Both the position numbers and the translations under genes were made by a program. The notes below the pieces were generated by a model. The model did not search any database and had not been told where the DNA came from. It saw nothing but the letters and a program-made list of their open reading frames with translations. Below are positions 1-8,580 of a stretch of DNA of 64,000 bases, piece by piece. Each line of letters opens with the position of its first letter. Position 1 is the first letter of the stretch. The stretch lies in NCBI GenBank assembly GCA_963770995.1, contig CAVYRS010000004.1, positions 558,001 through 622,000 of the forward strand, read 5' to 3'. Source of the stretch: CAVSWN01 sp963770995 (GTDB lineage Bacteria > Acidobacteriota > Vicinamibacteria > Vicinamibacterales > CAVVIG01).

Positions 1-415
1 GTTCCGCGAGCCCGTGCAGCGCCTCGGCTTCTTCGAACGGCGTCAGGTCCTTGCGCTGGAGGTTCTCGATGAGCGCCAGCTCCAGCATCTCCGTCTCGTC
101 GACGTCGCGGACGACCACCGGCAGCTCGCGCAAGCCGACCTGCACGGCCGCCTGGTACCGCCGCTCGCCGGCGACGATCTGGAAGCGGTCGCCGCGCGGG
201 CGCACGACCAGCGGCTCGAGAATGCCCTTCTCGGCAATCGACGCAATCAGCTCCGACAGATCGCCCATGACTTGCCGCGGCTGGCTCGGGTTGGGGTCGA
301 TCCGATCGATCGGCACCAGGCGGCCAATCGGCGTCCCCGCCGACGCGGCCAGCTGCTCCACGTAGTGTTCGTCGTGCCGCATCGCCAACGTCTCCGGCAG
401 CCCTCGTCTAGGCAC
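1..415 (-). CDS. parB: Chromosome-partitioning protein ParB (C-terminus beyond window)
   Basis: The first 138 codons of a ParB/Spo0J-family protein, cut by the window edge. ParB is a CTP-dependent clamp that loads at parS sites and works with ParA in chromosome segregation. Visible motifs of the N-terminal ParB domain are DPNPSQPR (residues 40-47), GERRYQA (83-89, the CTP-binding arginine motif) and ENLQRKDL (117-124). The helix-turn-helix and dimerisation domains are not in view. The start is GTG at 415-413, which overlaps the stop of parA by eight bases, so the two are translationally coupled. An ATG lies 11 codons further in and is possible. The frame is unbroken. Confidence 0.93.
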   Translation of the reverse strand, partial: MPRRGLPETLAMRHDEHYVEQLAASAGTPIGRLVPIDRIDPNPSQPRQVMGDLSELIASIAEKGILEPLVVRPRGDRFQIVAGERRYQAAVQVGLRELPVVVRDVDETEMLELALIENLQRKDLTPFEEAEALHGLAE

Positions 416-1163
416 GGTCGATGACCTCCTCGCACAGGCTGTAGTACTCGGTCGCCCCGGACGACTCCGGCGCGAAGGTGAAGATGGATTCCTTGTAGGC
501 CGGGCTCTCCTCCAGCCGCACGCTCTTGGTGATCACGGTCTTGAACACTTTGGGACCGAACACCTTCTGAATCTGCGTGCGGATGTCGCGAGCCAGCGCG
601 GTGCGCTTGTCGTGCATGGTGATGACCACGCCCAGAATCCGCAACGCCGGGTTCGGGCGCGCCCGCACCTTCTCGATCGTTTCGAGCAAATCGTCGGTGC
701 CTTCGAGCGCGAAGTAGGACGACTGAATCGGAATCAGCAGGTGGGTCGCCGCGACCAGCGCGTTGACGGTCAGCAGGCCGAGCGTCGGCGGGCAGTCGAT
801 CACGATCTGCGGATAGGTCTTCCGCAGCGGCTCGATCTTGTCCTTCAGCCGGAAATGGGCGTCGAGCTCCCCCACCAGCTTCGCTTCGAGCTTGGCCAGG
901 GCGATCCGCGACGGCGCCACCGACAACCCCGGCAGCGACGACGGGATGATCACGGTCTCGAGCGGCAGGTGCGGGTCGGAAATCGCGTCGTACACGCTCT
1001 GCTCGACCTGCTGCATGTCGAGAAACGACAGGGTGCTGTTGGCCTGCGGGTCCAGGTCGATGAGCAGCGTCGGCTTGCCGCGCAGCGCGAGCGCGGCCGC
1101 CAGGTTGATCGCGGTAGTGGTCTTCCCCACTCCGCCTTTTTGGTTGGCGATGGCGACGATCAT
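408..1163 (-). CDS. parA: Chromosome-partitioning ATPase ParA (Soj)
   Basis: A 251-residue ParA/MinD-type ATPase that dimerises on ATP, binds DNA non-specifically and drives movement of ParB-parS complexes. The deviant Walker A motif KGGVGKTT lies at residues 9-16, with the signature lysine near its start. LLIDLDPQANST (about 33-44) is the A' motif and VIDCPPTLG (about 121-129) the Walker B region. Length is normal for chromosomal Soj. It is followed by parB with an eight-base overlap. Upstream, the 136 bases before the bifunctional-nuclease gene hold a long hairpin, so parAB may have its own promoter. Confidence 0.95.
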   Translation of the reverse strand: MIVAIANQKGGVGKTTTAINLAAALALRGKPTLLIDLDPQANSTLSFLDMQQVEQSVYDAISDPHLPLETVIIPSSLPGLSVAPSRIALAKLEAKLVGELDAHFRLKDKIEPLRKTYPQIVIDCPPTLGLLTVNALVAATHLLIPIQSSYFALEGTDDLLETIEKVRARPNPALRILGVVITMHDKRTALARDIRTQIQKVFGPKVFKTVITKSVRLEESPAYKESIFTFAPESSGATEYYSLCEEVIDRA

Positions 1164-1204
1164 TGGGGGCGAGCGACGGGATTGTACCAGAGGGAGCGGC
1201 GGAG

Positions 1205-1301
1205 GAATCGGGTAATTGGGTAATCGAGTGATCGGGTCATTGAATTGTGCGATTGACCAATAAAGATGACCCGATGACCCGATTACCCAAGTACCCGATT
1301 C
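1205..1301. repeat. Long hairpin with tandem GGGTAAT-type arms, copy 1
   Basis: Two 36-base arms (1205-1240 and 1266-1301) are inverted copies matching at 33 of 36 positions, with a 25-base loop. Each arm is built of imperfect units of the form ATCGGGTA. The outer edge of the right arm overlaps the stop codon of the bifunctional-nuclease gene. A second copy with the same stop-codon arrangement is at 10545-10645. It has no T-run, so a classical terminator role is uncertain. Confidence 0.85.
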
Positions 1302-1785
1302 ACATTTTGTACTTGCCCAGGTCGTCCGGGTCGAGGCTCTCGAGCCACTTGTGGAGCCGGTCGGCGTCGGTCTTGTCGGCGGTGAAATCGACCGTCTTGG
1401 CGTGGTCGATCACCGTATCCTCGACGAAAATCGGGGCCCGCGTCCGCAGCGCCAGCGCGATCGCGTCGCTGGGGCGCGCGTCGATGGCCATCGTGTCCCC
1501 CGCCATGGCGAGGTAGATGAGCGCGTAGAACGTGTTCTCCTGCAAGTCACACACGACGACCTTCTGCACCGTCGCCTTGAGATCCTGGATGACATTGCGG
1601 AGCAGATCGTGCGTCATCGGCCGCGGTGTGGCGATGTTCTCGATCTGCAGCGCGATGGCGTTCGCCTCGAAGATGCCCACCCAGATCGGCAGCACGCGCT
1701 GGCCGTCCTTGTCCCGCAGGATCACGATCGGCATGTTCGTGATCGGATCCACCATCAGACCCTTGATCGACATCTCGATTTGCAT
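1300..1785 (-). CDS. Bifunctional nuclease (BFN, DUF151) domain protein
   Basis: 161 residues matching the BFN/DUF151 family, whose plant members were described as having RNase and DNase activity; the bacterial role is not settled. The fold core is visible: GLMVDPITNMPIVIL (9-23), LPIWVGIFEANAIAL (32-46) and the conserved IDARPSDAIALALR segment (about 100-113) that ends the domain. Many relatives carry a C-terminal UVR-like segment; here the tail is short. It is the last gene of recN-miaB-BFN, starting 33 bases after the miaB stop. Its own TGA lies in the arm of a hairpin. Confidence 0.9.
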   Translation of the reverse strand: MQIEMSIKGLMVDPITNMPIVILRDKDGQRVLPIWVGIFEANAIALQIENIATPRPMTHDLLRNVIQDLKATVQKVVVCDLQENTFYALIYLAMAGDTMAIDARPSDAIALALRTRAPIFVEDTVIDHAKTVDFTADKTDADRLHKWLESLDPDDLGKYKM

Positions 1786-1818
1786 AGCTCTACAACCTAG
1801 GCGTCGAAGGCACGCCTG

Positions 1819-3189
1819 TCAAATCGCGCGGCCCCAGACGCTGTGGGGGCCCGCGCGCTCCACGCGCACGGTCGCGGTCCTGCCGATCCAGTCCGCCGGC
1901 CCGGGGAGGTTCACCACCACGTTGCTGCTCGTGCGCCCCGACAGCTCGCTGTCGGATCGCCGCCGGCTGGCCGCGTCGACGAGCACCTCGACGTCGCGGC
2001 CGAGCAGCCGCTCGTTCAGCCCGGTCTGAATCTCGCGCTGCAGCGCCTGCAGTGCGACAATCCGCCGCGTCTTCTCCTCGTCGGGCACATCGTCGGGCAT
2101 GCGCTTCTCGGCGAGCGTGTTGGGTCGAGGCGAATATTTGAACGAAAACATGCTGTGGTACCCGACCGCCCGCGTGAGCGTCAGCGTCTCGTCGAAGTCC
2201 GCGCCGGACTCACCCGGGAAGCCGACGATCATATCGGTCGAGAGCGACACGTCCGGCAGCGCCGCGCGGATCTCGCCCACGAGATCCAGATAGCTCTCGC
2301 GCGTGTAGCGTCGGCGCATGGCCTCCAGCACGCGGCTCGACCCCGACTGCACCGGCAGGTGCAGATGCCGGCAGATTTTCGGCAGCCGCTGCATGGCGGC
2401 AAGAAACCGCGGCGTGACGTGCCGCGGGTGGGGACTCGCGAACCGGATCCGATCGATGCCGTCGACTTCGTTCACCGCTTCCAGCAGGCCGCTGAAGTCG
2501 CACGCCGGATCGTCGGGCGCGGCGTAGTGATTGACGATCTGCCCGAGGAGCTGCACTTCCCTGTGCCCGGTGGCCGCCGCCTCGCGCACTTCGGCGAGGA
2601 TGTCCGCCCTGGGCCGCATCCGCTCGTGCCCGCGTGTGTAGGGCACGACGCAGAAGCTGCAGAACTCGTTGCAGCCCTCGATGATCGTGATGTAGGCCTT
2701 GACCGGGTCGTGGCGCGCGGTGACCCCGAGGGGCCACGTCACATCGTCCTGCGCGGTGAGGTCGATGAGCGGAATCGGCCGCCGCCGGGTCGGGGTCTGA
2801 TCCGGATCAGACCCCGAGTGGCGCGAGACCTGCGCCTGGGCCACGAGCATCGGCAGACGGCGAATCGCCTGTGTTCCGACAATGACGTCGGCGACGCCGG
2901 GCGCGCGCCGCGCGATGGCCTCTCCTTCCTGCTGCGCGACGCAGCCGGCGACGGCGACGATGGGGTTGTGACCCTGCTCGGCGGCGAGCTGCCGCAGTTC
3001 ACCCAGGCGCGTGTAGAGCTTGTCCTCGGCGCGCTCACGCACGCTGCAGGTGTTGATCACGACCACGTCCGCGTCCTGCGCCTCGTCAGTCGCTTCAAAT
3101 CCAGCCTGCTCCAGCAAGCCGGCCATGCGCTCCGAGTCGTGGACGTTCATCTGGCAGCCGAACGTTTCGATCAGGTATTTGCGCGCCAT
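1819..3189 (-). CDS. miaB: tRNA-2-methylthio-N6-dimethylallyladenosine synthase MiaB
   Basis: 456 residues of a radical-SAM methylthiotransferase that adds a methylthio group to i6A37 of tRNAs reading UNN codons. Start ATG 3189 gives MARKYLIETFGCQMN. Three cysteines of the N-terminal UPF0004 domain (GCQMN, NTCSVRE, GCVAQQ) hold the auxiliary cluster. CNEFCSFC at about residue 155 binds the SAM cluster, and a TRAM domain closes the protein. Between the first two domains the sequence carries a 24-base perfect palindrome that adds a short polar loop. The frame stays open far upstream of this ATG, but that part is antisense to recN. It starts four bases after the recN stop. Confidence 0.96.
   Translation of the reverse strand: MARKYLIETFGCQMNVHDSERMAGLLEQAGFEATDEAQDADVVVINTCSVRERAEDKLYTRLGELRQLAAEQGHNPIVAVAGCVAQQEGEAIARRAPGVADVIVGTQAIRRLPMLVAQAQVSRHSGSDPDQTPTRRRPIPLIDLTAQDDVTWPLGVTARHDPVKAYITIIEGCNEFCSFCVVPYTRGHERMRPRADILAEVREAAATGHREVQLLGQIVNHYAAPDDPACDFSGLLEAVNEVDGIDRIRFASPHPRHVTPRFLAAMQRLPKICRHLHLPVQSGSSRVLEAMRRRYTRESYLDLVGEIRAALPDVSLSTDMIVGFPGESGADFDETLTLTRAVGYHSMFSFKYSPRPNTLAEKRMPDDVPDEEKTRRIVALQALQREIQTGLNERLLGRDVEVLVDAASRRRSDSELSGRTSSNVVVNLPGPADWIGRTATVRVERAGPHSVWGRAI
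2792..2815. repeat. 24-base perfect palindrome inside miaB
   Basis: GGGGTCTGATCC is followed at once by its own reverse complement, giving a 24-base palindrome without spacer. It is translated in frame as part of a loop reading SDPDQTP between the UPF0004 and radical-SAM domains of MiaB. Such a perfect palindrome is not expected by chance in a conserved gene and looks like an inserted repeat. Confidence 0.85.
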
Positions 3190-3193
3190 TCCG

Positions 3194-5011
3194 CTAGTTT
3201 CGCTTTCGCCTTTCGCCTTTCGCTTTCGCCCCTCGACTCGCCAGTTCGGGAGCTCGCTCGGGGCGAGCCTGACCTGAGCGAGGTGTCCCGTCACGCCCGA
3301 GTCGAACGTCCTGTCCTGCGCGACCGTCGCCGGCGCCGCCGAGTCGAAGGGCCCTGCCCGCCAGCATCTCACGAGCCGACGCCCGCACACCAGCCGTGAC
3401 CGTGGTCCCTCCGAGCATCCGCGAGAGCTCCTCGACCCGGCCGCTCTCGTCCAACTGCACGACCGTCGTGCGCGTGCGGCCGCGCGACACCTGTTTGTCG
3501 ATCTGAAAGTGCGTGTCGGCATACGCCGCGATTTGCGGCAGGTGCGTGATGCACAGCACCTGAAACGCCGACCCGAGGCCGCGCAGCCGCCGGCCCACCA
3601 CGTCGGCCACTCGCCCACCGATGCCGGCGTCCACTTCATCGAAGATCAGTCCGGGTGCCGAGGCACTCGGCGGCCGATCCTCCGATTCGGAGAACCCGTG
3701 GCGCGTCGTCGCCGCAAGCGTCTTGATCGCCAGCATGATGCGCGAGAGCTCGCCGCCGGACACAATTCGGGCGAGTGGCCGAAGATCCTCGCCAGGATTG
3801 GTTGACACGTAAAACTCGGCGACATCGATCCCGTTCCCGGTCCAGGCCGACTCTTGCAAAGTCGAATCCGCAAAGCGAACCTCGATTCGGCTCCGATCCA
3901 TCGCCAACTCGCCAAGCGCGTCCTGGAGACGACGCCCCAACTCCACGGCGGCTCGACGCCGCGCCCCGGACAGTGTGTTCGCCGCCTCGAGGTACGCAGC
4001 GCGCTGGGCCTCGAACTCACGTTGGCGCTCGCCGATACGGCTCTCGCCGCCTTCCATCTCGTCCAACTCGCGTCGCAGCGCGTCGCGACGAGCGATCACG
4101 TCGGCGACGGTCGGCCCGTACTTGCGCTTGAGCCGCTCGATCAGCGCCAGCCGGTCCTCGATGCGTTGCAGCGCCGCGGGAGACGCTTCAACGCCGTCTG
4201 CGTAGCGGCGCAGAAACAGCGCCAGGTCCTCGAGCTGTGACTTGATGCCGTCCCGCGCCTCCATGTACGGGGCGAATTGCGGGTCGAGGGCGGCCAGCTC
4301 GCCCACACGCCGCCACACCTGCCCCAGCGCCGCGAGAATTGCATCGTCGCGTTCGTACAGCGAGGCGTAGCTCTCCGCGCACAGCCGTTCGATGTGCTCG
4401 GCGTTGGCGAGGATTGTTCGCTGCGCGCCCAACTCGTCGTCTTCGCCGGGAGTGAGCGCGGCGCGATCCAGCTCGCCGAGCTGATAGCTGACGAGATCCT
4501 GGCGAGCCTCACGGTCAGTCATCGCGGTTCGCAATCGAGCGAGCGCATCGCGAGAGGCACAGAGCGCGTCGAACGCCGACTGCGTTCGGGCCGCGAGCGC
4601 GTCGAGCCCGCCAAAGCCGTCGACGACTCCGAGATGAGTTGAAGGATCGAGGAGCGTGTGATGTTCGTGCTGACCGTGGAGCTCGACCAACCGCGACGAC
4701 AAGTCGCGGAGCGCGCCGGCCGTTGCAAGCGTGCCGTTGATGAACGCGCGGCTGCGACCCTGCGCCGTCAACTCGCGCCGGACGAGCACCTCCTCCCCAC
4801 CGCTCTCGAAGATGGCTTCGACTGACGCCGTGTCTTCACCGGTGCGCACGAGGTCGCCCGTGGCGCGGCCGCCCAGCAGCAGTCCGACGGCACCGACGAG
4901 CATCGACTTGCCGGCACCGGTTTCTCCGGTCAGGACGTTGAACCCGGGTCCAAACTCAACCTCGACGGCGTCGATCACCGCGAGCTGCCGAATTCGCAGA
5001 AAGCGCAGCAT
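3194..5011 (-). CDS. recN: DNA repair protein RecN
   Basis: 605 residues of the SMC-like ATPase RecN, which bridges broken DNA ends during recombinational repair. Walker A GETGAGKS is at 29-36, a long coiled coil fills the middle, SGGELSR (about 418-424) is the ABC signature and LIFDEVDAGIGG (about 456-467) the Walker B region. Typical RecN is about 550-570 residues. The last 50 or so residues are low-complexity and Arg/Gly-rich, and are encoded by a tandem GGCGAAA-type repeat (3197-3230) and adjacent repetitive DNA, so the natural end may have been extended. The ATG at 5011 is divergent from tolQ. miaB follows after four bases. Confidence 0.95.
   Translation of the reverse strand: MLRFLRIRQLAVIDAVEVEFGPGFNVLTGETGAGKSMLVGAVGLLLGGRATGDLVRTGEDTASVEAIFESGGEEVLVRRELTAQGRSRAFINGTLATAGALRDLSSRLVELHGQHEHHTLLDPSTHLGVVDGFGGLDALAARTQSAFDALCASRDALARLRTAMTDREARQDLVSYQLGELDRAALTPGEDDELGAQRTILANAEHIERLCAESYASLYERDDAILAALGQVWRRVGELAALDPQFAPYMEARDGIKSQLEDLALFLRRYADGVEASPAALQRIEDRLALIERLKRKYGPTVADVIARRDALRRELDEMEGGESRIGERQREFEAQRAAYLEAANTLSGARRRAAVELGRRLQDALGELAMDRSRIEVRFADSTLQESAWTGNGIDVAEFYVSTNPGEDLRPLARIVSGGELSRIMLAIKTLAATTRHGFSESEDRPPSASAPGLIFDEVDAGIGGRVADVVGRRLRGLGSAFQVLCITHLPQIAAYADTHFQIDKQVSRGRTRTTVVQLDESGRVEELSRMLGGTTVTAGVRASAREMLAGRALRLGGAGDGRAGQDVRLGRDGTPRSGQARPERAPELASRGAKAKGERRKRN
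3197..3230. repeat. Tandem GGCGAAA-type units (single arm)
   Basis: Four to five units of TTTCGCC or TTTCGC lie at the extreme 3' end of recN and encode its final basic tail AKAKGERRKRN. The units resemble one arm of the inverted tandem-unit hairpins elsewhere in the window; I do not see a matching opposite arm. Confidence 0.6.
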
Positions 5012-5082
5012 TTATGGCTGAGTTGCGTCCGAACGCCGGCCAGGACCGCCGCGACGACCGGAACTTCAATCGTAACATAGGT

Positions 5083-5111
5083 TTGACAGCTGTTTCACAC
5101 CGTGATACATT
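5083..5111 (+). promoter_or_regulatory. Sigma-70-type promoter of the tol-pal operon
   Basis: A perfect -35 TTGACA (5083-5088) is separated by 17 bases from TACATT (5106-5111), which is preceded by TG as in an extended -10. Transcription would start near 5118, leaving a leader of about 45 bases. A GGAGG ribosome site (5152-5156) sits six bases before the TTG start of tolQ. Confidence 0.7.
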
Positions 5112-5162
5112 GCGACACAGTCGCGCTGTCCCAGGCGCATTAACCATGTCTCGGAGGCCCCC

Positions 5163-5933
5163 TTGCGCACGTTCGGAAGCCTGTTGGCTGCCCTGCTCTT
5201 GCAGGCGCAGGGTGGGAGTGCGTTAGAAGGCACCAGCACCTCGATCGTCTCGCTCCTCGCCGGCTCCACCTACACGGCGCGTCTCGTCCTGCTCGTCCTT
5301 GGTCTCTTCTCGATCATTTCGTGGGGCGTCGTGCTCCACAAGGCCTGGACGTTCAATCGCGCGGAACGTCAATCGTCGCAGTTCCTCGACGTGTTCCGGC
5401 GCAGCAACAAGTTCTCTGAAGTTCACGCCGTGTGCAAATCGCTCGGGGCCAGTCCGCTCGTTGGACTGTTCCAGTCCGGTTATGCCGAGTTGACCGCGCA
5501 GCTCAGGCAACAGTCGCCGGACCTGTCGAACGGTCCCAATCCAGGCACGACGTCCGGACGTCCTACTCTCAAGAGCCTGCCGTCTGTGGATCGGGCATTG
5601 CTACGCGCATCGGCGGTTGAGATCAACAAGCTCGAACACTGGGTGCCGTTCCTCGCGACGACGGCCAGCATCACGCCGTTCATCGGGCTGTTCGGAACGG
5701 TGTGGGGCATCTTGATCGCGTTCGCGGGAATCGCCCAGACCGGTTCGACCAATCTCAATTCGGTCGCGCCAGGGATCGCGGAAGCGCTCGTGACCACGGC
5801 GGCGGGGCTGCTCGCGGCGATTCCGGCGGTTCTCTTCTATAACTATTTCTCGCATCGTGTGAAGATGTTCGCATCGGGCATGGACGATTTCGCGATGGAG
5901 TTCCTGAACATCGCGGAAAGGAATTTCACGTAG
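5163..5933 (+). CDS. tolQ: Tol-Pal proton channel subunit TolQ/ExbB
   Basis: 256 residues of the MotA/TolQ/ExbB family, the inner-membrane proton channel that energises the Tol-Pal envelope-constriction machine. Three membrane segments are visible: about 38-60 (RLVLLVLGLFSIISWGVVL), about 160-185 (the TTASITPFIGLFGTVWGI block, the family signature) and about 200-222. Start TTG 5163 is chosen for its ideal GGAGG site. It is the first gene of the operon and its TAG overlaps the GTG start of tolR (TAGTG). Its place before tolR, tolB and pal favours TolQ over ExbB. Confidence 0.92.
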   Translation: MRTFGSLLAALLLQAQGGSALEGTSTSIVSLLAGSTYTARLVLLVLGLFSIISWGVVLHKAWTFNRAERQSSQFLDVFRRSNKFSEVHAVCKSLGASPLVGLFQSGYAELTAQLRQQSPDLSNGPNPGTTSGRPTLKSLPSVDRALLRASAVEINKLEHWVPFLATTASITPFIGLFGTVWGILIAFAGIAQTGSTNLNSVAPGIAEALVTTAAGLLAAIPAVLFYNYFSHRVKMFASGMDDFAMEFLNIAERNFT

Positions 5934-6392
5934 TGAAAGCGCCGCAGATACCGCCGGCCGGCGGCGGACGTTCCGCGCGCGGGCGGCGCATCACCACCTC
6001 GCTCGCCGAAATCAACGTCGTGCCGCTCGTCGACGTGATGCTGGTGCTGCTCATCATCTTCATGATCACCGCGCCGATGATTCAGCGCGGCGTCGACGTG
6101 AAGCTGCCCGTCGCCACACGCACCAACCAGATCAGCGGCGATCGCGTCGTTCATCACCGTCCCCATCGGCTATCGTCAGAACCATCTGGTGTTCCTCGGC
6201 GACGAGGCGATCCGCGCCGACGCGCTGCAGGAGCGGGTCCGGCAGAAAATCGAGCACGCCACCGACAAGAAGGTGTACCTTCGCGGCGACGGCGGCGTGC
6301 AGTATCAGGAACTGATGGAAGTGTTCGATCGCCTGAAAGCGGCCGGCGTCAGCGACGTCGGCCTGGTCGCGAAGTTTCCGGGCGAACGCTGA
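5933..6392 (+). CDS. tolR: Tol-Pal channel partner TolR/ExbD (frame broken)
   Basis: An ExbD/TolR protein with one membrane anchor and a periplasmic domain. The N-terminal frame gives the cytoplasmic segment, SLAEINVVPLVDVMLVLLIIF with the proton-path aspartate (VD), and RGVDVKLPVA. Near 6146 the frame shifts by one base (an extra base in GCGTCGTTCATC), after which the second frame continues FITVPIGYRQNHLVFLG and ends in GLVAKFPGER at 6392. The combined length of about 152 residues is right for the family. The TGA overlaps the ATG of the next gene. The break is most likely a sequencing error. Confidence 0.88.
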
Positions 6393-7177
6393 TGGACGCA
6401 CCGACATCCTCCGCGACCGGATGCGGCAACCCCCGGGTTTCAGCGCATGGTCACGCTGTCGATCGCGATGCACGCGGTGATCGCGGCGCTCGTGATCCTC
6501 GCGCCCGGCGGTTTCCTCGGGAAGCGGGATACGATGCGCGAGGTCATGACGATTTCGCTTGGCGGCGGCGGCGAAGGCCCGCTCAGCGGTGGGTTCACCA
6601 GCATCGGCGGGCGGCCCGTGCAGGCGGTGACGCCGCCGGACGAGCCGCCGAAGCGTGAGGCGGTGCGTCCACCGGCCGCGAAGCTGCCGGACATGACGCT
6701 GCCCACGAAGGCGCCCGCGAAAACGGCGAAGGCACCGGATGTGAAGCAGGCACCCGACGAGGCGCGAGGCCGGACCCCGACAAAAGGCGCGCAAATCACG
6801 CCCGGCACTGCCATCGCCGAAACAGGCGCGCGCGGCCAGGGATTCGGGCTCTCGACGGGCGGCGGTCCTGGCGCCGGTTCGACGCTGGACGTCGCCGACT
6901 TCTGCTGCCCCGAGTACGTCGCGACAATGGTTGAGCGGATCCGATCGGTGTGGATGTCGCGTCAGGGCGCGCCGGGCCAGACGCTGGTGAAGTTCACCAT
7001 CCAGCGCGACGGCACCATCAGCCGTCGTACGAAGTCGAACGCAGCAGCGGATCGCCCGTGCTCGATGGCGCGTCGCTACGCGCCGTGGCGCAAAACACGA
7101 AGGATAGGCTTCCGCCGTTGCCCGCTCAGTTCCCCAATCCCACGCTGACCGTCCACCTCAACTTCGAATACCAATGA
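6392..7177 (+). CDS. TonB/TolA-like periplasmic-spanning protein (frame broken)
   Basis: This occupies the tolA position between tolR and tolB. The ATG at 6392 overlaps the tolR stop. After a shift before 6447 a membrane anchor (MVTLSIAMHAVIAALVILAP) appears, followed by a Pro/Lys/Ala-rich linker and a C-terminal TonB-like domain (YVATMVERIRSVWMSRQ, then VKFTIQRDGTI). A second shift near 7029 moves to the frame ending ASLRAVAQN and LTVHLNFEYQ at 7177. About 260 residues in all, far shorter than enterobacterial TolA and lacking its long helix, so it is nearer to a generic TonB-C protein. It probably couples the TolQR motor to TolB/Pal. Confidence 0.82.
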
Positions 7178-8545
7178 TGAAACATCTTCTTCCGGCGACA
7201 CTCACGGTCGTCGTGCTCGCGGCGTGGCCGCCGCGCACAACAGCCGCCAGCGCAGCCACCACCGCAGCAGCCCAGCGAAATCATGACGACGCTCTCCGGG
7301 CGAAAGCGGAGCGGCGCCGCGGCTGGTGGTCCTGGACTTCATCGCGCTCACGCAGGACGCCGAAACGGTGGCGGTCGCCAAAGCGATCGGACAGGTGCTG
7401 TGGGACGATCTGAACTTCGAGCGGGAATTCAGCTTCATCCCGCGCGACGTCTACGCCTCGATGCCGCGCGCCACGTCGTTCGACGACCATCCCCTTCGAT
7501 CGCTGGCGCGAGCTGAACGCCGACGGGCTGATCGTCGGCACGGTGCAGAAGGCGGCCGATGGGATCAAGGCGCAGTTGCGGCTCTATCAACGTGCGCACG
7601 ACGGCAGATCGCCTACTCGCGCGAGTACACGCAGCGCCAACGCCCGCGCTGATCGCGCACACGGCATCGGACGAGCTCCACGATTCGCAGCGCGCCCTCA
7701 AAGGCGTCGCCCGGACACGAGCTCACCTTCAATTCCGATCGCGACGGCGAGCGGATGGGCGGCACGGTCGAGAATCGCGGCGTCAAGGACATCTTCGTCA
7801 TCCGATTACGACGGCGAGAATGCGCGGCGAGTCACCGTCGAACAAGACGCTCAATATCACTCCCGCGCTGGTCGCCCGACGGCCGCTCGATCGCCTACAC
7901 CTCGTACCGGCGCGGCGGCGCCAACATCTTCATCTCGAACATCTTCCAGGGCACCCTCGTCGAGGTGACGGAGGGGCCCAGGGTCGGCGAGAACTGGCTG
8001 CCGGCGTGGTCGCCCGACGGCACGCACGTGGCGTTCACCTCGACACGTGACGGGAACCCCGAAATCTACGTCGCCAACCGCGACGGATCGAACGTGCGCC
8101 GCTTGACGAACCATCCCGGGATCGACATTTCTCCGACGTGGTCCCCGTCGGGCACGCAAGATCGCGTTCACCTCGGACCGCACCGGATCGCCGCAGATCT
8201 GGACCGTCGGCGCCGATGGCCTCAACATCCAGCGCAAGACCTCTGAGTCCTACTGCGACAAGCCGACGTGGTCGTCGCCGCCCTACAACGAGATCGCGTA
8301 CTCGTCGCGGACCGGCCCCGGCTTCGACATCAAGGTGCTCGACCTCGCGACCGGCCAGACGCGTCAGCTGACGTTCGGCGAAGGGACGCAACGAGAGTCC
8401 CGCCTTCGCGCCCAACGGTCGGCATCTCGCGTTCACGTCCACGCGGTCGGGCAAGACCCAGGTCTTCACCATGGCCCGCGACGGCAAGGACGTGCGGCAG
8501 CTGACGAAAGCGGGAAACAACGAGAAGCCGGACTGGTCCAAATAG
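7174..8545 (+). CDS. tolB: Tol-Pal periplasmic beta-propeller TolB (many frame breaks)
   Basis: Signal peptide (MMKHLLPATLTVVVLAAW) followed by a TolB N-terminal domain and a six-bladed propeller. Recognisable pieces in alternating frames are IPFDRW, ARLIAHTASDEL, GVKDIFV, SIAYTSYRRGGANIF, WSPDGTHVAFTSTRDGNPEIY, LDLATGQTRQLT and FTMARDGKDVRQL, ending NNEKPDWSK at 8545. I count at least eight one-base breaks; nearly all are repaired by removing a base (for example CAG read as CAAG near 7850 and 8160), the mark of insertion errors. The ATG overlaps the stop of the preceding gene. TolB binds Pal and links it to the inner-membrane complex. Confidence 0.85.
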
Positions 8546-8580
8546 ATCAGGTACGTATTGTCAGCAATGGAGCGACGACG

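Noticed and set aside
1843..3399. 518-codon plus-strand open frame
   Set aside because: Antisense to miaB and the end of recN, caused by high GC; His/Arg-rich translation with no recognisable family.
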